From positions 1-5,063 of the forward strand of contig ONIF01000163.1 in the NCBI GenBank assembly GCA_900317795.1: a stretch of DNA of 5,063 nucleotides, written 5' to 3'. The notes below the pieces were generated by a model, which had not been told where the DNA came from, ran no database searches, and was given only the letters and a program-made list of their open reading frames with translations. Each line of letters starts with the position of its first letter. Position 1 is the stretch's first letter. This DNA comes from an uncultured Eubacteriales bacterium (GTDB taxonomy: Bacteria > Bacillota > Clostridia > Oscillospirales > Acutalibacteraceae). Made by a program: the position numbers and the translations under genes. This document shows, in pieces, positions 3,291 through 5,063 of the stretch.

Positions 3291-5063
3291 ATGGCTAAAA
3301 AATGGGTATATCTTTTCAGCGAAGGTAACGCTGATATGCGTGAACTGCTTGGCGGTAAAGGTGCCAACCTTGCAGAAATGACAGGTTTGGGACTTCCCGT
3401 TCCTCAGGGCTTCACGATTTCAACAGAGGCTTGTACTCAGTACTATGAGGACGGCAGAAAAATCAATGACGAAATTCAGGCTCAGATTATGGAGTACATC
3501 GTTAAGATGGAAGAAATCACCGGCAAAAAATTCGGTGATAAAGAAAATCCTCTCCTCGTTTCTGTTCGTTCGGGTGCAAGAGCTTCTATGCCCGGTATGA
3601 TGGACACTATCCTCAATCTCGGTCTTAATGAAGAAGTTGTTGAAGTTATCGCTGCTCAGTCAGGCAACCCCCGTTGGGCTTGGGACTGCTACAGAAGATT
3701 TATTCAGATGTTCTCTGACGTTGTTATGGAAGTCGGCAAAAAGTACTTTGAAGAACTCATCGACAAGATGAAGGCTAAAAAAGGCGTTAAGCAGGACGTT
3801 GAACTTGATGCTGATGACCTCAAAGAGCTTGCTAACCAGTTTAAAGCTGAGTATAAAGCTAAAATCGGTGAAGACTTCCCGTCAGACCCGAAAGTACAGC
3901 TCATGGAAGCTATCAAAGCTGTATTCCGTTCATGGGATAACCCCAGAGCTAACGTTTATCGTCGTGACAATGATATTCCTTATTCATGGGGTACTGCTGT
4001 AAACGTACAGTCAATGGCATTCGGTAACATGGGTGATGACTGCGGTACAGGCGTTGCATTTACCCGTGACCCCGCTACAGGCGATAAGGGCTTGTTTGGT
4101 GAATTCCTTACCAATGCTCAAGGTGAAGACGTTGTTGCAGGCGTTCGTACACCTATGAAAATTCAGGAAATGGCTGACAAGTTCCCCGAGGCTTTCGCTC
4201 AGTTTGAAAAGGTTTGTGCTACTCTCGAAGAACATTACAGAGATATGCAGGATATGGAATTCACCGTTGAACACGGTAAGCTCTATATGCTCCAGACCAG
4301 AAACGGCAAGAGAACAGCTAAAGCCGCTCTTAAAATAGCAGTTGACCTCGTTGAAGAAGGTATGAGAACAGAAAAAGAAGCTGTTGCTATGATAGACCCC
4401 CGTAACCTTGATACACTTCTCCATCCCCAGTTCGATGCAAAAGCTCTCAAAGCTGCTACACCGATAGGAAAAGGACTTGGTGCATCTCCCGGTGCTGCTT
4501 GCGGTCAAATAGTATTTACAGCTGAAGATGCAGAAGCTTGGAATGCTGACGGTAAGAAAGTCGTTCTTGTAAGACTTGAAACCTCTCCTGAAGACATTAC
4601 AGGTATGAAAGCATCACAGGGTATTTTGACAGTTCGTGGCGGTATGACTTCACACGCTGCCGTTGTTGCTCGTGGCATGGGTTCTTGCTGCGTATCGGGC
4701 TGCTCTGAAATCGCTATGGACGAAGAAAACAAGAAGTTTACACTTGCCGGCAAAGAATTCCATGAGGGTGACTTCATTTCTATCGACGGTTCAACAGGTA
4801 ACATCTATGACGGTATCATTCCGACAGTTCCTGCTACAATCGCTGATGAATTCGCAACCGTTATGGCATGGGCTGACAAGTACAGAAAACTCAAGGTTAG
4901 AACGAATGCTGATACACCCGCTGACGCTAAAAAGGCTCGTGAACTCGGTGCAGAAGGTATCGGTCTTTGCCGTACAGAACACATGTTCTTTGAGGGCGAC
5001 AGAATTGACGCATTCAGAGAGATGATTTGTGCAGATACAGTGGAAGAAAGAGAAGCTGCTCTT
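3291..5063 (+). CDS. ppdK: Pyruvate,phosphate dikinase, N-terminal 591 residues (3' end outside window)
   Basis: PPDK reversibly converts pyruvate, ATP and phosphate to phosphoenolpyruvate, AMP and PPi; in many anaerobic Firmicutes it serves glycolysis or gluconeogenesis in place of or beside pyruvate kinase. The ATG at 3291 follows AGGAGG (3276-3281) with 9 nt between. The frame stays open to the last base, giving 591 of about 875 residues. The ATP-grasp domain (about 1-340) shows GGKGANLAEM, SVRSGARASMPGMMDT with Arg93, SWDNPRA, Glu323 in DMEF, and Gln335 and Arg337 in LQTRNGKR. The swivelling phosphohistidine domain (about 390-510) shows LVRLETSPED and GGMTSHAAVVARGMG with catalytic His455, the same number as in the C. 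symbiosum enzyme. The PEP/pyruvate barrel starts near 520 with RTNADTP and GIGLCRTEHMFF including Arg561; its remaining part, with the catalytic Cys, is beyond the window. Nothing appears broken. Alanine codons are mostly GCT, unlike htrA, which suggests high expression. Confidence 0.98.
   Translation, partial: MAKKWVYLFSEGNADMRELLGGKGANLAEMTGLGLPVPQGFTISTEACTQYYEDGRKINDEIQAQIMEYIVKMEEITGKKFGDKENPLLVSVRSGARASMPGMMDTILNLGLNEEVVEVIAAQSGNPRWAWDCYRRFIQMFSDVVMEVGKKYFEELIDKMKAKKGVKQDVELDADDLKELANQFKAEYKAKIGEDFPSDPKVQLMEAIKAVFRSWDNPRANVYRRDNDIPYSWGTAVNVQSMAFGNMGDDCGTGVAFTRDPATGDKGLFGEFLTNAQGEDVVAGVRTPMKIQEMADKFPEAFAQFEKVCATLEEHYRDMQDMEFTVEHGKLYMLQTRNGKRTAKAALKIAVDLVEEGMRTEKEAVAMIDPRNLDTLLHPQFDAKALKAATPIGKGLGASPGAACGQIVFTAEDAEAWNADGKKVVLVRLETSPEDITGMKASQGILTVRGGMTSHAAVVARGMGSCCVSGCSEIAMDEENKKFTLAGKEFHEGDFISIDGSTGNIYDGIIPTVPATIADEFATVMAWADKYRKLKVRTNADTPADAKKARELGAEGIGLCRTEHMFFEGDRIDAFREMICADTVEEREAAL

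Noticed and set aside
4011..4508. 165-codon open frame on the - strand inside ppdK
   Set aside because: It lies antisense to the strongly conserved PPDK coding sequence, has no ribosome binding site I can see, and encodes nothing I recognise.

Overview
The window looks like chromosomal DNA of a low-to-moderate G+C Gram-positive anaerobe in the Clostridia, probably Ruminococcaceae/Oscillospiraceae or a close relative. The reasons are strong GGAGG-type ribosome binding sites, near-consensus vegetative promoters with T-rich spacers, a tRNA gene without an encoded CCA, a membrane-anchored HtrA protease, and a pyruvate,phosphate dikinase that matches the Clostridium symbiosum enzyme closely from memory, including register of its catalytic residues. 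The placement is inference; no database search was possible.

Layout, all on the + strand. Bases 1-594 are the 3' end of a multi-pass membrane protein, probably an acyltransferase-3-like protein. It ends in an intrinsic terminator whose loop contains the stop codon. A free-standing tRNA-Ser(GGA) gene follows (668-757), with its own extended -10 promoter and terminator. Next is a complete HtrA/DegP-like serine protease (941-2443), preceded by a 16-bp direct repeat at 30-bp spacing next to its putative -10 box. Bases 2444-2659 are the densest non-coding stretch. They hold a perfect TTGACA-17-TATAAT promoter, a 12-bp inverted repeat overlapping its -10, a UUCG-capped hairpin, and eight degenerate heptanucleotide repeats. 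This leads into a dCMP/cytidine deaminase-family gene (2660-3145). After a short A+T-rich gap with a second extended -10 promoter comes ppdK (3291 to the window end), 591 codons of an enzyme normally about 875 residues long.

The genes do not form a functional pathway. They appear to be separately transcribed housekeeping units: envelope polysaccharide modification, translation, envelope protein quality control, pyrimidine deoxynucleotide metabolism, and PPi-linked glycolysis. I see no mobile element, CRISPR array or defence system, and no convincing new multi-gene system. The region most worth a second look is 2459-2640, where a consensus promoter drives either a long structured leader for the deaminase gene or a separate RNA of roughly 85-90 nt.
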